DNA of 64,000 bases from the NCBI GenBank assembly GCA_030015575.1, contig CM057342.1, forward strand, positions 257,944,867 through 258,008,866, in the 5' to 3' direction. A program made the translations under genes and the position numbers. The DNA comes from Agapanthus africanus (lineage: Eukaryota > Streptophyta > Magnoliopsida > Asparagales > Amaryllidaceae). Below are positions 1 to 8,948 of this stretch, in pieces. Numbering within the stretch: position 1 is the stretch's first letter; every line of letters starts with the position of its first letter. The notes under the pieces were generated by a model. The model saw nothing but the letters and a program-made list of their open reading frames with translations, was not told where the DNA came from and did no database searches.

Positions 1-1464
1 GCCATGCTCTGCGAGGACCAGGATCCGCTCTGGACGTTTTCCACGGGGTCAAAGAGTGACGTTATCCGCGTTCCACATGACCAGGAATTTTGCACTAGAT
101 GCTTCACACGGGTTCACTGCCGCGTTAGGCGAGGACTAGGCTCCGCTCTGGATGCTTCACACGGGTTCACTGCCGTGCTCTGCGAGGACCAGGATCCGCT
201 CTGGACGTTTTCCACGGGGTCAAAGAGTGACGTTATCCGCGTTCCACGTGACCATGAATTTTGCACTAGATGCTTCACACGGGTTCACTGCCGCGTTAGG
301 CGAGGACTAGGCTCCGCTCTGGATGCTTCATACGGGTTCACTGCCGTGCTCTACGAGGACCAGGATCCGCTCTGGACGTTTTCCACGGGGTCAAAGAGTG
401 ACGTTATCCGCGTTCCACGTGACCAGGAATTTTGCACTAGATGCTTCACACGGGTTCACTGCCGCGTTAGGCGAGGACTAGGCTCCGCTCTGGATGCTTC
501 ACACGGGTTCACTGCCGTGCTCTGCGAGGACCAGGATCCGCTCTGGACATTTTCCACGGGGTCAAAGAGTGACGTTATCCGCGTTCCATGTGACCAGGAA
601 TTTTGCACTAGATGCTTCACACGGGTTCACTGCCGCGTTAGGCGAGGACTAGGCTCCGCTCTGGATGCTTCACACGGGTTCACTACCGTGCTCTACGAGG
701 ACCAGGATCCGCTCTGGGCGTTTTCCACGGGGTCAAAGAGTGACGTTATCCGCGTTCCACGTGACCAGGAATTTTGCACTAGATGCTTCACACGGGTTCA
801 CTGCCGCGTTAGGCGAGGACTAGGCTCCGCTCTGGATGCTTCACACGGGTTCACTGCCGTGCTCTGCGAGGACCAGGATCCGCTCTGGACGTTTTCCACG
901 GGGTCAAAGAGTGACGTTATCCGCGTTCCACGTGACCAGGAATTTTGCACTAGATGCTTCACACGGGTTCACTGCCGCGTTAGGCGAGGACTAGGCTCCG
1001 CTCTGGATGCTTCACACGGGTTCACTGCCGTGCTCTACGAGGACCAGGATCGGCTCTGGACGTTTTCCACGGGGTCAAAGAGTGACGTTATCCGCGTTCC
1101 ACGTGACCAGGAATTTTGCACTAGATGCTTCACACGGGTTCACTGCCGCGTTAGGCGAGGACTAGGCTCCGCTCTGGATGCTTCACACGGGTTCACTGCC
1201 GTGCTCTGCGAGGACCAGGATCCGCTCTGGACATTTTCCACGGGGTCAAAGAGTGACGTTATCCGCGTTCCACGTGACCAGGAATTTTGCACTAGATGCT
1301 TCACACGGGTTCACTGCCGCGTTAGGCGAGGACTAGGCTCCGCTCTGGATGCTTCACACGGGTTCACTGCCGTGCTCTACGAGGACCAGAATCCGCTCTG
1401 GGCATTTTCCACGGGGTCAAAGAGTGACGTTATCCGCGTTCCATGTGACCGGGAATTTTGTTGA
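1..1464. repeat. 171-bp tandem satellite, about 8.5 units, continuing off the left edge
   Basis: Units begin near 6, 177, 348, 519, 690, 861, 1032, 1203 and 1374, so the period is exactly 171 bp. Each unit is composite: two related 53-bp segments (both starting GATGCTTCACACGGG and ending CCGCTCTG) followed by a more diverged 65-bp segment starting GACGTTTTCCACGGGG. Because 171 is divisible by three, one frame stays open for 486 codons, but this follows from the period and is not evidence of a gene. Unit variants recur at intervals: CTCTGC versus CTCTAC nearly alternates, GGACATTTT is in units 4 and 8, and CTGGGC is in units 5 and 9. This suggests a higher-order repeat of two or four units. 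The array adjoins the non-coding side of Gypsy element E, and Tat/Ogre elements are known to carry tandem repeats there. Confidence 0.95.
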
Positions 1465-2214
1465 TTATATCCGCATTTCACGGAGTTGGGATTTGACTCT
1501 CTGTGGGAGTACATCGTCGAGTCATGGAACTGGGAGTTGCCGCTGTTCCGCTTTGCTTGATGATGTGTCCGCTGTGACGAGACGAGTGTTGAGGTGGAGC
1601 TGGGATTTTGCCATCACTCCGCTTTGCTGACCATGGGGTCTTTTATTAACTTTGCATGTACATCCTGCTGGACTGCGAAGGAACGCCGTCGTTAACATTG
1701 CGTCTGCTGTAACGAGATGAATGCTAAGGCGGAGTTGGGATTTTGCCATCGCTCCGCTTGATGGTGTAACATCTTTGTGCTGCTGGAATGAGGAGGCACA
1801 CCGTTGTTGGTCTCCAGGCTGTAGATGTGGCCGTTGAGATTTGGGACTAGGAACTTTGCCATGGTTCCGTTTCGTTGCGATTCTGAGGTCGGTTGTTGAC
1901 GTCATGTCTGCATCTAGTTGGAGTGAGGAGAAACACAGTTGGTGATCTCTAAGTTGTCGATGTTGACGCCGAGACCCTAAAGCTAGGGATTTTCCTTTAC
2001 TTCATTTGTTGGCATTGTGTCTGCAATATTGCGACAGATGTCGAGATTGTCTCTAGGTTATCTATGAACCGTCGAGATTTGGCTTCGCTTTCTGGTGGAG
2101 CCTGTTAGGAAGGTAAGGTTCCCTCTTTGTTTGTGCCCCTGGATTGTATACAGGGATCGATGTGATCTCATCTGTAGGGTAAAAAGTTTCATTCTTTCAT
2201 TATTTTTTTATTCT
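1465..2214. repeat. diverged direct repeats with hairpins, non-coding part of element E
   Basis: No credible coding. Related segments recur near 1524, 1592, 1725 and 1840, around a common middle like TGGGATTTTGCCATC. The bases on either side pair: GCGGAG with CTCCGC near 1727-1755, GGAAC with GTTCC near 1526-1550, and GGAAC with GTTCC near 1847-1865. The stem words change while the middle stays similar, which matches the style of the hairpin blocks that follow. Confidence 0.6.
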
Positions 2215-2475
2215 TTCCGCGATGCTCTATCATTTCAGCTTTTATATCGCGAAGGTCGCGATTGCCCAATCATTTCGGCTATTTTTCGCGGTGCCCAATC
2301 ATTTCGGCTATTTATTTTATTTTTACTCGCTGTTTTTTATTGCGAGTTGCCCAATCATTTCGGCTATTTTGTATGCATACATTTTTACTTGCTGATTCTG
2401 TTTGCAAGTTGCCCCATCATTTCGGCTATTTCGTATGCATTTTTTTTTTGGCTCGCTGATTTTTTTTTTCGCGAG
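2215..2475. repeat. repeat block with conserved CCCAATCATTTCGGC linker and changing hairpins
   Basis: Five copies (one degenerate) of a linker containing CCAATCATTTCGGCTATTT occur near 2224, 2262, 2289, 2348 and 2409. Between linkers are hairpins with different stems: ATCGCGA with TCGCGAT (2246-2262), CTCGC with GCGAG, ACTTGC with GCAAGT, and CTCGC with GCGAG again. The linker is conserved while the paired arms differ. ORFs crossing this block are low-complexity and not convincing. Confidence 0.75.
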
Positions 2476-2481
2476 TATGTA

Positions 2482-2650
2482 ACTTGGAATTTGATGCCAA
2501 TCTTAGCATCAGCATCGCTACGACTGGAATATTGCCAGGAGCGAATCATCATTTGCCATGAAAGGACTTGGAATTTGATACCGGTTTAGGCATCAGCATC
2601 GCTACAACTGGGATATTGCCAGGAGCGAATCATCATTTGCCTCTGTCGAT
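2482..2650. repeat. 84-bp direct tandem repeat, two copies
   Basis: Two copies start with ACTTGGAATTTGAT at 2482 and 2566, a period of 84 bp. Each holds a small hairpin, GATGC with GCATC in copy 1 and GATACC with GGCATC in copy 2. The copy 2 mismatch is A-C on the + strand, which is G.U on the minus strand. Confidence 0.8.
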
Positions 2651-2665
2651 GTCGGACAAAGGTGG

Positions 2666-3224
2666 CTTAGCGAACAGGGTTAGGATCCCGTCGACTAAGG
2701 CTTTTGACTTCATGAGCCGTAAGGGTCTCACAAAGGTATTTCTCCCTACAAGTCGTGAGGATCTCGTAGGTGTGTTTTCTCCTTAGGAATCGTGGGGATT
2801 CCTAAGTGTATGTTCCCCTGTAAGTCGTAAGGATCTTACAAAAGGGTTTTCTCCTTATAAGTCGAGAGGACTTACAAGGGTTGTTCACCATATGGACATA
2901 TCCCCAGTCACAGGTGGGACTTTGTTAGGGAAATGTTTATTCGCGCCCGTGGATTGTATACAAGGGCCGGTATTGAGCGGCTTGTAAGGCCAAAAGGTTG
3001 TGGGGGTTGCTTAAGAACAGGTTCAGGTCTCTGTAACTTAAGACTGTCAAATCTTATGAGGCGTGAGGGTCCCATAAGAGAGTTCTCCTTACGAGTCGTG
3101 AGGATCTCGCAAGTGTAATTTCTCCTTAGGAATCGTGAGGATCCCTAAGTGTGTTGCTCCCTTGTGAGTCGTAAGGATCTCACGCGGGTGGTTTCTCCTT
3201 ACAAGGTCGAGAGGACCCTATAAG
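2666..3224. repeat. array of about ten variable-stem hairpins with a shared loop core
   Basis: Hairpins lie at 2709-2734, 2746-2769, 2782-2806, 2819-2840, 2854-2878, 3052-3079, 3088-3113, 3125-3149, 3161-3186 and 3198-3224. They share a core like GTCGTGAGGATC but have different stem arms, for example CTTAGGAATC with GATTCCTAAG, TGTAAG with CTTACA, and CTTATGAG with CCCATAAG. An outer imperfect hairpin also spans about 2666-2699. Nearly all imperfect pairs are A-C on the + strand, hence G.U in RNA of the minus strand, the coding strand of the neighbouring gag. No protein is supported here. Confidence 0.85.
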
Positions 3225-3232
3225 TGTCTTTT

Positions 3233-3508
3233 AACGAGGTTGCGCCCTTTCGGGTTTTCACAAACACTCGCCGGTAGCCCTGCTGTTTTTACTCACGGAG
3301 CCCTTTCGGGTTTTCATCCGTGCCCCTTTTGCTTATGGACATACCGTTCTTTTTATTTTTTATATTTTATTTTTTATTTTTTATTCTTTTTTTTTAACGA
3401 GGTCGCGCCCTTTCGGGTTTTCACGAACACTCGCCGGTAGCCCTGCTGTTTTTACTCACGGAGCCCTTTCGGGTTTTCATCCGTGCCCATTTTGCTTGTG
3501 GACGTACC
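3233..3508. repeat. 163-bp direct duplication with co-varying hairpin arms
   Basis: Copy 1 starts at 3233 and copy 2 at 3396, separated by a T-rich stretch. The loop text GCCCTTTCGGGTTTTCA occurs twice per copy, once between ACGGA and TCCGT. In copy 1 the other loop is flanked by TTG and CAA; in copy 2 the same positions read TCG and CGA, so both arms changed together. Only about five substitutions separate the two copies. Confidence 0.85.
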
Positions 3509-3573
3509 GTTTTTTTGTTTTTTTTGTTTTATTTTTTACCACGTCAGCCTGAAGATGCTGCGGGTTGGGAGTA

Positions 3574-3696
3574 GTTTAACGACGTTTCGGTCATTTGCAA
3601 GTTTTAGGACATTGCGGTCCGCCGTTAGTTTAAGGACGTTTCGGTCCACCGTCGCCGTGTTTGAGGCGAATCTCTAGTTTACTGACTTTTCGGTCT
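3574..3696. repeat. GGAC-N6-GTCC inverted repeats next to the gag stop codon
   Basis: Perfect units are at 3607-3620 (spacer ATTGCG) and 3633-3646 (spacer GTTTCG). Degenerate units lie near 3583 and at 3683-3696, the last overlapping the gag stop codon. Each is preceded by GTTTAA or a close variant. The same architecture with other six-base spacers recurs at 8131-8700 on the far side of gag. Confidence 0.8.
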
Positions 3697-6600
3697 ATGG
3701 GGCTTTCCTTATGAATGAGCATGATGCCCCCGGCATATCCACCTTTTTCGGAGCATGTTGTTGTGGCGGGTTTACTTTCCACTTTTCGGGCAGCGCGAAC
3801 TTGCCCTGTTGGTATTGGTCTTCAACCCAGTTTCTGAAGACGTAGCAATTTTCGAGTGGGTGACCTATTACTCTGTGGTAGGGACAATAGTTAGGATTGT
3901 TAACGTCACCTGGTTGCAATGTACGTTTTGGATCTGGCAGAGTGATGAGCCCGCTACGCACTGCTAGCTCGAACAATCTCTTTGTTTTATCTCTGGGAAA
4001 CGAGTAAGGACGTTTCAACTTCTCATTGAGGTATCGCGGCTTGTTATTTTGACGAACAAACGGTTTCGGGTCACTCGGCTGTTGTTGAGCATTGGCGACG
4101 GAGGTCGCTTTTCCATTCCCCTTATCCCTTTTGTTCGATCCCTTGTTTGCGGGTCCGAGATTCTTTTCGGGTAGCGTGCGATTGCGCAGCTGAACGTTCT
4201 CGCAGCTCTTCTTTTCTTCCTCTTTTCTTGAGGTGGATTCTTTGAAGAGAGGGCTAAGAGTCATTTCTTCTTCAGAATCGCTCCCGAATGTGAGAGCTTG
4301 TGATCTTCTGCCGTCAACCATGTGACCGTTGCCGACAGTTTTCATATGCTCATTTGTCGTGCTTCTCTGTTTTCGACGAGCTTTGCGCTTCAATCGCTGA
4401 ACGTGCTGCCGGTGAGCAACGTATCCCTGCCACCAGTTTTTAAAGGCATTGCACTCTTCGGTTGGGTGCGCAATCTTTCGATGATATAAGCAGTAGCTAG
4501 GATGTACATCCGCTTCATCAGGAGTGTTTCCTTCAGAGGGTGGCAGCTTCATTCCCATCGATATGGCTTTGGCGAATCTTTTCCTCATCTTAAACCTGCT
4601 TTTATTTGTGGCGGATGTACTTTGATCCGGTGGAAGTGTTTCGACCCTTTTGTCCAGTCGCCGGCGTTTGGCCTTTTCAAATATGGCCATCTCGCGCTCC
4701 CGATCGGCTTTGCTTTTAAGACGGGCTTCGTTCAGGAAGGCATCGATCATCTCGTCTGATGGCCACAGAAGTTTTGGTTTAGGCCCCGCCCCTGGTTTCT
4801 CGGTGCAAGGAGCCTCTTTATCATCTATCAATAAGTGAGAGATCATGTGACAACTTGCCCCCGGTGTGTCCGTCTTCTTTGGAGTGTGCGTCTGTGGTGG
4901 GTTTACCTTCCACTTTTCAGACAGCGCAAACTTGCCTTGTAGGTACTGATCCTCGATCCATCCCTTAAAGACGAAGCAATCTTCGATTGGATGGCTTACC
5001 GCTTGGTGGTAAGGGCAATAATTGGGATCGTTGACATCGCCTGGTTGCAACGGACGTTTTGAACTCGGCAGATTGATGAGTCTGTTGCGCACTGCCAGCT
5101 CGAACAGTTTTCTCGTTTTATCCTGAGGAAATGAGTAAGGACGTCCCAGTCTTTCCTCGAGGGATGGGCGTGGTCGTACATTGTTCTGGCGAACAACCGG
5201 CTTTAAGTGGCTCGGCTGTTGTTGAGTATTGGCGACGACGGTTGCTTTCCCTTTGTCCTTTTCATTCCAAGGCTCTGTCTTTGAAGGAGATGGTCTATGA
5301 CCCATCTGGTCCATTTGGGCCAGCTTGTCAATCAAGGCCTGAAAAGTGGTCGGCTTGAAGAACATCATGAATTGGGATATGGTTGCTTGAGGATCGAGAG
5401 TACCCACGAACATGCCCACGGCAGGAGCTTCTTCTATGCGTTGTTCGCATCTCGACCATAGGTTCCGCCATCGGATTGCATATTGCACCCACGTCTCTCC
5501 CGGCTTCACTCTGGCGTTGATCAGTGCCGTGATCGGGGTGCGCTCTCTAGCGCTTACAAATCTCTGTGTAAACAGCAGCTCCATCTCCGCAAATGTTTTA
5601 ACAGAGTCGTTAGGTAGCTCCGAATACCATTCAAAGGCTGTTTCTGCTAAGCTGCCGACGAATTGACGTAGCAACAATTTGTCATCGCCTCCAGTATTGC
5701 CGCATAAGGCCTTGAATTGAGCGACATGCTGATGCGGATTCCCTGTCCCTTTATATACGTGGAATTTAGGGATCGTATATCCTGGCGGGTAACTGATTTG
5801 GTCATACCAGCTCGGATACGGTCGTCCGGTTCTAACAATTTGCCCAGCCGCTTCATTTGCCTGATGAACCTGGATCTGCTGAGCTATATATTCGTCTAGG
5901 TCAACTTTGGAGATTGCCTCCTCCTTGGCTGTTGATAGAGCTGGCGGAGGATTTGACGTTTCTCCCCTGTCGTCTTCAAGGACGATCGGGGGATCTTCAG
6001 CAGGAGGGTCCGGCTGTAACATCATCCCTACCATATCTTGGAAGAGAAGCGCCATCTGTTTTATGTTAGCAGCTTGCTCTGCAGCTTCTTTGTCCTTCTT
6101 TCCGAGGACTCTGCGTAAAAAGTCAGCGTCGGTTTCTTGTTCTTGACGCTCATCCGAAGACGTTTCAGAGCTTTCTTTTGGCTCAGTGAGTGCAGCCATT
6201 GTAGTCATCATTTCCTGAAGCTTTTGTTGTTGCTCCTGGGCTTTCGTTACGGATCGGGTGAGCGGTCGGTGACCCGTCGATGCACGGCTTTCCTCTTTTC
6301 TAGAAGCCATATAAACAGTGTGCACCACCATGCCCCCAGACTTGGGGTGTTTGTGCTCAGCGCGTTTACGGTTCACCATGTTCACAGGGGCTTTTTGCGG
6401 ACTCCTTTTCTTTTGAGTGGTTGAAGTTGAGGGGGTCGTTGTAGTGGGCGCCCAAGTAGCCGTTGCTTTTTGCGGCTTAACAGGACGGTTTTCTTCCTGC
6501 CGGACCTTCTGCTTCTTCTGCTGGCGGGAGAAATTTCGATCAATCACCGAGTCTTGGACTTGGCGCCAGACCTTGTAGATTTTAGAGGACAGTCGGTGAG

Positions 6601-7513
6601 GGGGTTGCTCCGGCTTCTTCTCTGGAGTATTCTCCACAGGTGAAGGAGTTCGTTTCAACATCGTAGTACGAGAGTTTCTGCGCACCGTGTTCAGCAATTC
6701 AAAGTTGTTCCCGGTTGGAACAGCAGCATCGATCCCAACCGTTGGAGCTGGTGGAGTAAATCCAGAGGGGGAGTTGCCCCCAGCCTTCCTTACTCGGCGC
6801 CAGTGGCGACGTCGAGCGTGTCGTGCGGATGGAGTTGTTTCGGCCGCAGGGGCGACTTCGTCATGCCCCCAGCTTTTAGGAGAGACCGTTATTGGTGCTA
6901 GCTTGTCGAAGACTGACACCCGTTGAGAAGCAATGTCTAATCTGTTAAAGACAGACCTCTGGGTAGGAGAAGCAGCTTTGAGGACCTCGCCTGGAGCAGC
7001 AACCGGAATAGCCAGCTTTGTAAAAATTGACTTCTTGGAAGGAGGAGCCTTTCCAATAATTTTGTCCGCTTGAGCCGGGATGGCTATCCGCTTTGGGATG
7101 GCAGCTTCGGGTATCACGGGCTTATAGACGTTCTGGCCCAATCTGTTGAAAACTGAGGTATTGAAGTTGGGCGACCCGTTGAGAGGGGCCGCGGCAGTGG
7201 TGAGCCGATCAAAAACCGACTTCTTTGGGGCTTCTTGCAACGTCATTGTGGCATTGAAGCTCAACGGTGGGAGCATGGTCCCAAAGAATAATCCAGTGGT
7301 GGCCTGAGTTACCTGCTCCACTGGCATCTTGAAAAGGGAGGCCGCTTGGGGCCCATAAGTCACTCCTCCAGCAAGGACCGAGCGAGAGTTGCAGTTGCAG
7401 GCGGTGCAGTTTGAAGCCATTGATCTTCTGTTCTCTGCACGGAGCAAGACACCAAATCTTAGTACCTTGAATCCACAGGCAACCACAGCAAACCGCGATT
7501 TGCTCGCGAACAC
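3695..7513 (-). CDS. Gag polyprotein of a Tat/Ogre-like Ty3/Gypsy element (element E)
   Basis: A 1272-codon ORF encoding a retrotransposon capsid-type protein that would package element RNA. The N-terminal third has five spaced motifs of the form S(V/I)F-x-(R/K)L. A Retrotrans_gag-like domain lies at about residues 560-720 (FHVYKGTGNP, then FVGSLAETAFEWY and LFTQRF). Three zinc-knuckle-like CHHC motifs follow: CPYHQAVSHPIEDC (about 830), CLYHRKIAHPTEEC (about 1008) and CPYHRVIGHPLENC (about 1209). The first and third lie in a duplicated module of about 110 residues that starts at a PYSFP-DKT motif. Methionine 32 (MASNCTACN) is an alternative start. The ORF stops without any protease, RT or integrase, and no pol is visible downstream, so the element looks non-autonomous. 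Lineage is inferred from the CHHC and SVF motifs; an Ogre-type extra ORF cannot be excluded for the N-terminal part. Confidence 0.88.
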   Translation of the reverse strand: MFASKSRFAVVACGFKVLRFGVLLRAENRRSMASNCTACNCNSRSVLAGGVTYGPQAASLFKMPVEQVTQATTGLFFGTMLPPLSFNATMTLQEAPKKSVFDRLTTAAAPLNGSPNFNTSVFNRLGQNVYKPVIPEAAIPKRIAIPAQADKIIGKAPPSKKSIFTKLAIPVAAPGEVLKAASPTQRSVFNRLDIASQRVSVFDKLAPITVSPKSWGHDEVAPAAETTPSARHARRRHWRRVRKAGGNSPSGFTPPAPTVGIDAAVPTGNNFELLNTVRRNSRTTMLKRTPSPVENTPEKKPEQPPHRLSSKIYKVWRQVQDSVIDRNFSRQQKKQKVRQEENRPVKPQKATATWAPTTTTPSTSTTQKKRSPQKAPVNMVNRKRAEHKHPKSGGMVVHTVYMASRKEESRASTGHRPLTRSVTKAQEQQQKLQEMMTTMAALTEPKESSETSSDERQEQETDADFLRRVLGKKDKEAAEQAANIKQMALLFQDMVGMMLQPDPPAEDPPIVLEDDRGETSNPPPALSTAKEEAISKVDLDEYIAQQIQVHQANEAAGQIVRTGRPYPSWYDQISYPPGYTIPKFHVYKGTGNPHQHVAQFKALCGNTGGDDKLLLRQFVGSLAETAFEWYSELPNDSVKTFAEMELLFTQRFVSARERTPITALINARVKPGETWVQYAIRWRNLWSRCEQRIEEAPAVGMFVGTLDPQATISQFMMFFKPTTFQALIDKLAQMDQMGHRPSPSKTEPWNEKDKGKATVVANTQQQPSHLKPVVRQNNVRPRPSLEERLGRPYSFPQDKTRKLFELAVRNRLINLPSSKRPLQPGDVNDPNYCPYHQAVSHPIEDCFVFKGWIEDQYLQGKFALSEKWKVNPPQTHTPKKTDTPGASCHMISHLLIDDKEAPCTEKPGAGPKPKLLWPSDEMIDAFLNEARLKSKADREREMAIFEKAKRRRLDKRVETLPPDQSTSATNKSRFKMRKRFAKAISMGMKLPPSEGNTPDEADVHPSYCLYHRKIAHPTEECNAFKNWWQGYVAHRQHVQRLKRKARRKQRSTTNEHMKTVGNGHMVDGRRSQALTFGSDSEEEMTLSPLFKESTSRKEEEKKSCENVQLRNRTLPEKNLGPANKGSNKRDKGNGKATSVANAQQQPSDPKPFVRQNNKPRYLNEKLKRPYSFPRDKTKRLFELAVRSGLITLPDPKRTLQPGDVNNPNYCPYHRVIGHPLENCYVFRNWVEDQYQQGKFALPEKWKVNPPQQHAPKKVDMPGASCSFIRKAP

Positions 7514-7736
7514 GACATATGAAGTGTGGAGTGGAAAGAGGAAAAGGTCCCACCGGGCGTGCCAGAATCTGTTCCCCTCCGAACGACGGCCGCGACATGG
7601 AATGTCTCGCCTGTGGTTCGGGGCAGATGCTAATAGGTGCTATCCGTCCACCTCTCCGAAGATGCCAAGTTGATTTATGGCACCATCTATCGAAGGTTTA
7701 GACGGATGCGTCCGATGTAGCAGACTTCGTCAGATT
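7514..7736 (-). other. gag leader region of element E
   Basis: Short non-coding stretch upstream of gag on the minus strand. I looked for the primer binding site and LTR edge here. A TGGTGCC-like string lies at 7672-7685 on the minus strand, but no clear LTR terminus flanks it, so the LTR boundary stays undefined. Confidence 0.4.
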
Positions 7737-7985
7737 CCCCCTCGCTTGAGGGGTTTTTGATTGTGGGGACACTCTTCCCTGCAGGCGCAAGCCCCTGCAG
7801 TTAATTACGCTACCGCATTGCGGTAACAACTTTCTCCTTCTCCAGATGGTCACTTCGTGTCGCGGGTGTTTGTTTTATTTGTGGTTGCCCGTGGATTGTA
7901 TACGGAGACTAATTTATGTCGTCGCCCGTAGGACGTGGATTAGTCCAAATCCGTGTTTTCTTAGATTTGGGTTTGGGGTTTTGGT
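7737..7985. repeat. cluster of small hairpins upstream of gag
   Basis: Perfect or near-perfect inverted repeats follow one another: CCCCTC with GAGGGG at 7737-7752, CTGCAGG with CCTGCAG at 7779-7800, and TACCGC with GCGGTA at 7811-7825. The string CCCGTGGATTGTATAC near 7888 is shared with 2945 and, in a variant, with 2140 on the other side of gag. This links the two flanks to one element. Confidence 0.7.
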
Positions 7986-8900
7986 TTAAGGATACGTTAG
8001 CCATTTTTGAGGCTAAGATCAACTTAAACGTTTGTTAAGGATACGTTAGTCCAATTTGAGACTAAGATCAACTTAACGGGATCGTTTAGATCCGACAAAA
8101 GAGCATTTGGACTCTATTGTTCCAGTTTAGGGACATAGTGGTCCATTGCATGTATGGCTGTCGGGACCCGTCACCTCTCTGACGACGTTGAAGGATTACA
8201 ACGACAGGTGTCAGAGGAGTTCAGAGATGTACCCTTGAACCAATGAGTTGATTGGGGGGATTCATAGTCCAATTTGGGACTAAAGTCTGTTTGAACGTTT
8301 AAGGATACGTTAGCCATATTTGAGGCTAAGATCAACTTAAACGGTTGTTAAGGATACGTTAGTCCAGTTTGGGACTAAGATCGACTTAACGGGATCGTTT
8401 AGATCCGACAAAAGAGCATTTAGGGGCTCTATTGTTCCAGTTTAGGGACATGGTGGTCCATTGCCAGTTTAGGGACATGGTGGTCCACCTCCAGTTTAGG
8501 GACATGGTGGTCCATTGGTAGTTTAAGGACGCATAAGTCCATGGGTTTAAGGACCCCACAGTCCATATGGGTGTGTTTAAGGACGCATTAGTCCGTTAGT
8601 TTAAGGACGCATAAGTCCGCGGGTTTAAGGACCCCACAGTCCGTATCTTGGTTTAAGGACGCATAAGTCCATGAGTTTAAGGACCCCACAGTCCGTGTTG
8701 ATGTGTGGTTGTCGGGACCCGTTACCTCTCTGAAGACGTTGAAGGATTACAACGACAAATATCAGAGGAGTTCCGAGATGTACCCTTGAACCAATGAGTT
8801 GATTGAAAGAGCAGATGTGCTCAGTTCAAGATGATTTGAGGACTTATGGCCAATTTGGGCTAAGTCCAATTATGTTTGAAATATTGGCCCTCTGTTGGTC
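7986..8900. repeat. hairpin block with GGAC-N6-GTCC units and a 551-bp duplication
   Basis: Eleven GGAC-N6-GTCC units occur, for example at 8131, 8446, 8473 and 8499, then seven more to about 8700. Their spacers are ATAGTG, ATGGTG, GCATAA, GCATTA or CCCACA, always six bases long. Other paired words include TTAGCC with GGCTAA and TAGTCC with GGACTA. A segment starting TCGGGACCCGT is repeated at 8161 and 8712 and contains its own stem CGTTG with CAACG. No protein is supported. Confidence 0.85.
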
Positions 8901-8948
8901 CATTGAAGAAGAGGCTTTGCCTCTGAAACTTAGCCAATTGGGCTGAAG

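Noticed and set aside
4-1464. 486-codon ORF in the satellite
   Set aside because: The repeat period is a multiple of three, so one frame stays open by default. The product is a pure 57-residue repeat with no known fold.
1-1464. Possible CRISPR array
   Set aside because: Units are contiguous 171-bp copies with no unique spacers, in plant DNA.
2095-2589. 164-codon ORF in the hairpin block
   Set aside because: It translates the linker repeats and T runs. The product is a Phe-rich repeat with no family.
7672-7685. TGGTGCC-like primer site for element E
   Set aside because: No LTR terminus stands beside it and the match to a tRNA end is short.
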